The notes beneath the pieces are model-generated. The model worked only from the letters and a program-made list of their open reading frames with translations, was not told the origin of the DNA and ran no database searches. Of a DNA stretch of 6,459 bases, positions 6,297 through 6,459 are shown one piece after another. Source of the DNA: Clostridiaceae bacterium. Lineage in GTDB: Bacteria; Bacillota; Clostridia; Lutisporales; Lutisporaceae. Position 1 is the stretch's first letter. The number at the start of each line of letters is the position of its first letter. The stretch covers positions 1 through 6,459 of the forward strand of contig DPSW01000021.1 in the NCBI GenBank assembly GCA_003527145.1, given 5' to 3'. The translations under genes and the position numbers were made by a program.

Positions 6297-6459
6297 ATGG
6301 CATGGAAGCTTTTAGATTTGTCACAAGAAATATATCAAGGTATGTCAATATTTCCTATGCACCAAAACACATTTATAATGACAAATATGACCCACGATGA
6401 AAATAGAGCAAAAACAAAAAGTAAGACTCTGGGTTTTTCTGCGAGAAATTTATTGATCA
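6297..6459 (+). CDS. Cyclase-family protein (PF04199, kynurenine formamidase-like), N-terminal part cut by window edge
   Basis: Only the first 54 codons are in the window. The opening LLDLSQEIYQGMSIFPMHQN matches the start of the cyclase/kynurenine-formamidase family (pattern D-L-S-x-x-I-x-x-G-M-x-x-x-P). The segment GFSARNLLI just before the cut is where the family leads into its metal-binding HxGTHxD motif, which lies outside the window. The start is set by GGGGAG 6 bases ahead of the ATG at 6297. Family members are metal-dependent hydrolases of amide bonds, some cyclic. It is divergent from ftcD, so it is probably a separate transcription unit of the same locus. A role in opening an imidazolone ring is possible but is inference; formamidase or other amide hydrolysis is equally compatible with this short piece. 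Confidence 0.8.
   Translation, partial: MAWKLLDLSQEIYQGMSIFPMHQNTFIMTNMTHDENRAKTKSKTLGFSARNLLI

Overview
The window looks like a low-to-moderate GC, anaerobic Firmicute (Clostridia-like). This rests on strong GGAGG ribosome-binding sites, AT-rich intergenic DNA, tightly packed genes and the gene families present; the organism is an inference. Most of the window is one catabolic gene set on the minus strand, read from right to left. Its order is formiminotransferase (ftcD), cyclic amidohydrolase (dihydropyrimidinase/allantoinase type), cysteine hydrolase (isochorismatase-like), UbiX flavin prenyltransferase, UbiD-family decarboxylase and a bacterial microcompartment (BMC-H) shell protein. A cyclase-family hydrolase (PF04199 type) starts divergently at the right edge and is cut by the window end. 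The 3' end of an IS110-family transposase enters from the left edge and converges on the shell gene.

Layout: 3-218 (+) transposase C-terminus, followed by a weak hairpin terminator; 335-619 (-) BMC-H; 639-1973 (-) UbiD; 1990-2565 (-) UbiX, interrupted by one in-frame TAG at 2416-2418; 2585-3199 (-) cysteine hydrolase; 3243-3498 a 256-bp element with two 86-bp imperfect inverted arms (MITE-like or a structured RNA); 3506-4918 (-) amidohydrolase; 4996-5901 (-) formiminotransferase; 5902-6296 AT-rich divergent control region; 6297-end (+) cyclase-family protein.

How the genes may work together (inference): the enzyme classes match, almost step for step, the fermentative xanthine route known from purinolytic clostridia. 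Xanthine is opened to 4-ureido-5-imidazolecarboxylate (cyclic amidohydrolase), the ureido group is removed (cysteine hydrolase), 4-amino-5-imidazolecarboxylate is decarboxylated (UbiD with prenyl-FMN from UbiX), aminoimidazole is deaminated and the imidazolone ring opened (cyclase-family protein is a candidate for the ring opening; no deaminase is visible), and the formimino group of formiminoglycine goes to tetrahydrofolate (FtcD). The shell gene in the same run suggests that part of this route is enclosed in a microcompartment that lacks the usual aldehyde core. The unbroken alternative is a hydantoin, allantoin or pyrimidine breakdown module; the UbiD/UbiX plus formiminotransferase pair favours purines.

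The two main oddities are the single amber codon inside an otherwise intact ubiX and the large dyad element that splits the gene run between the amidohydrolase and the cysteine hydrolase.
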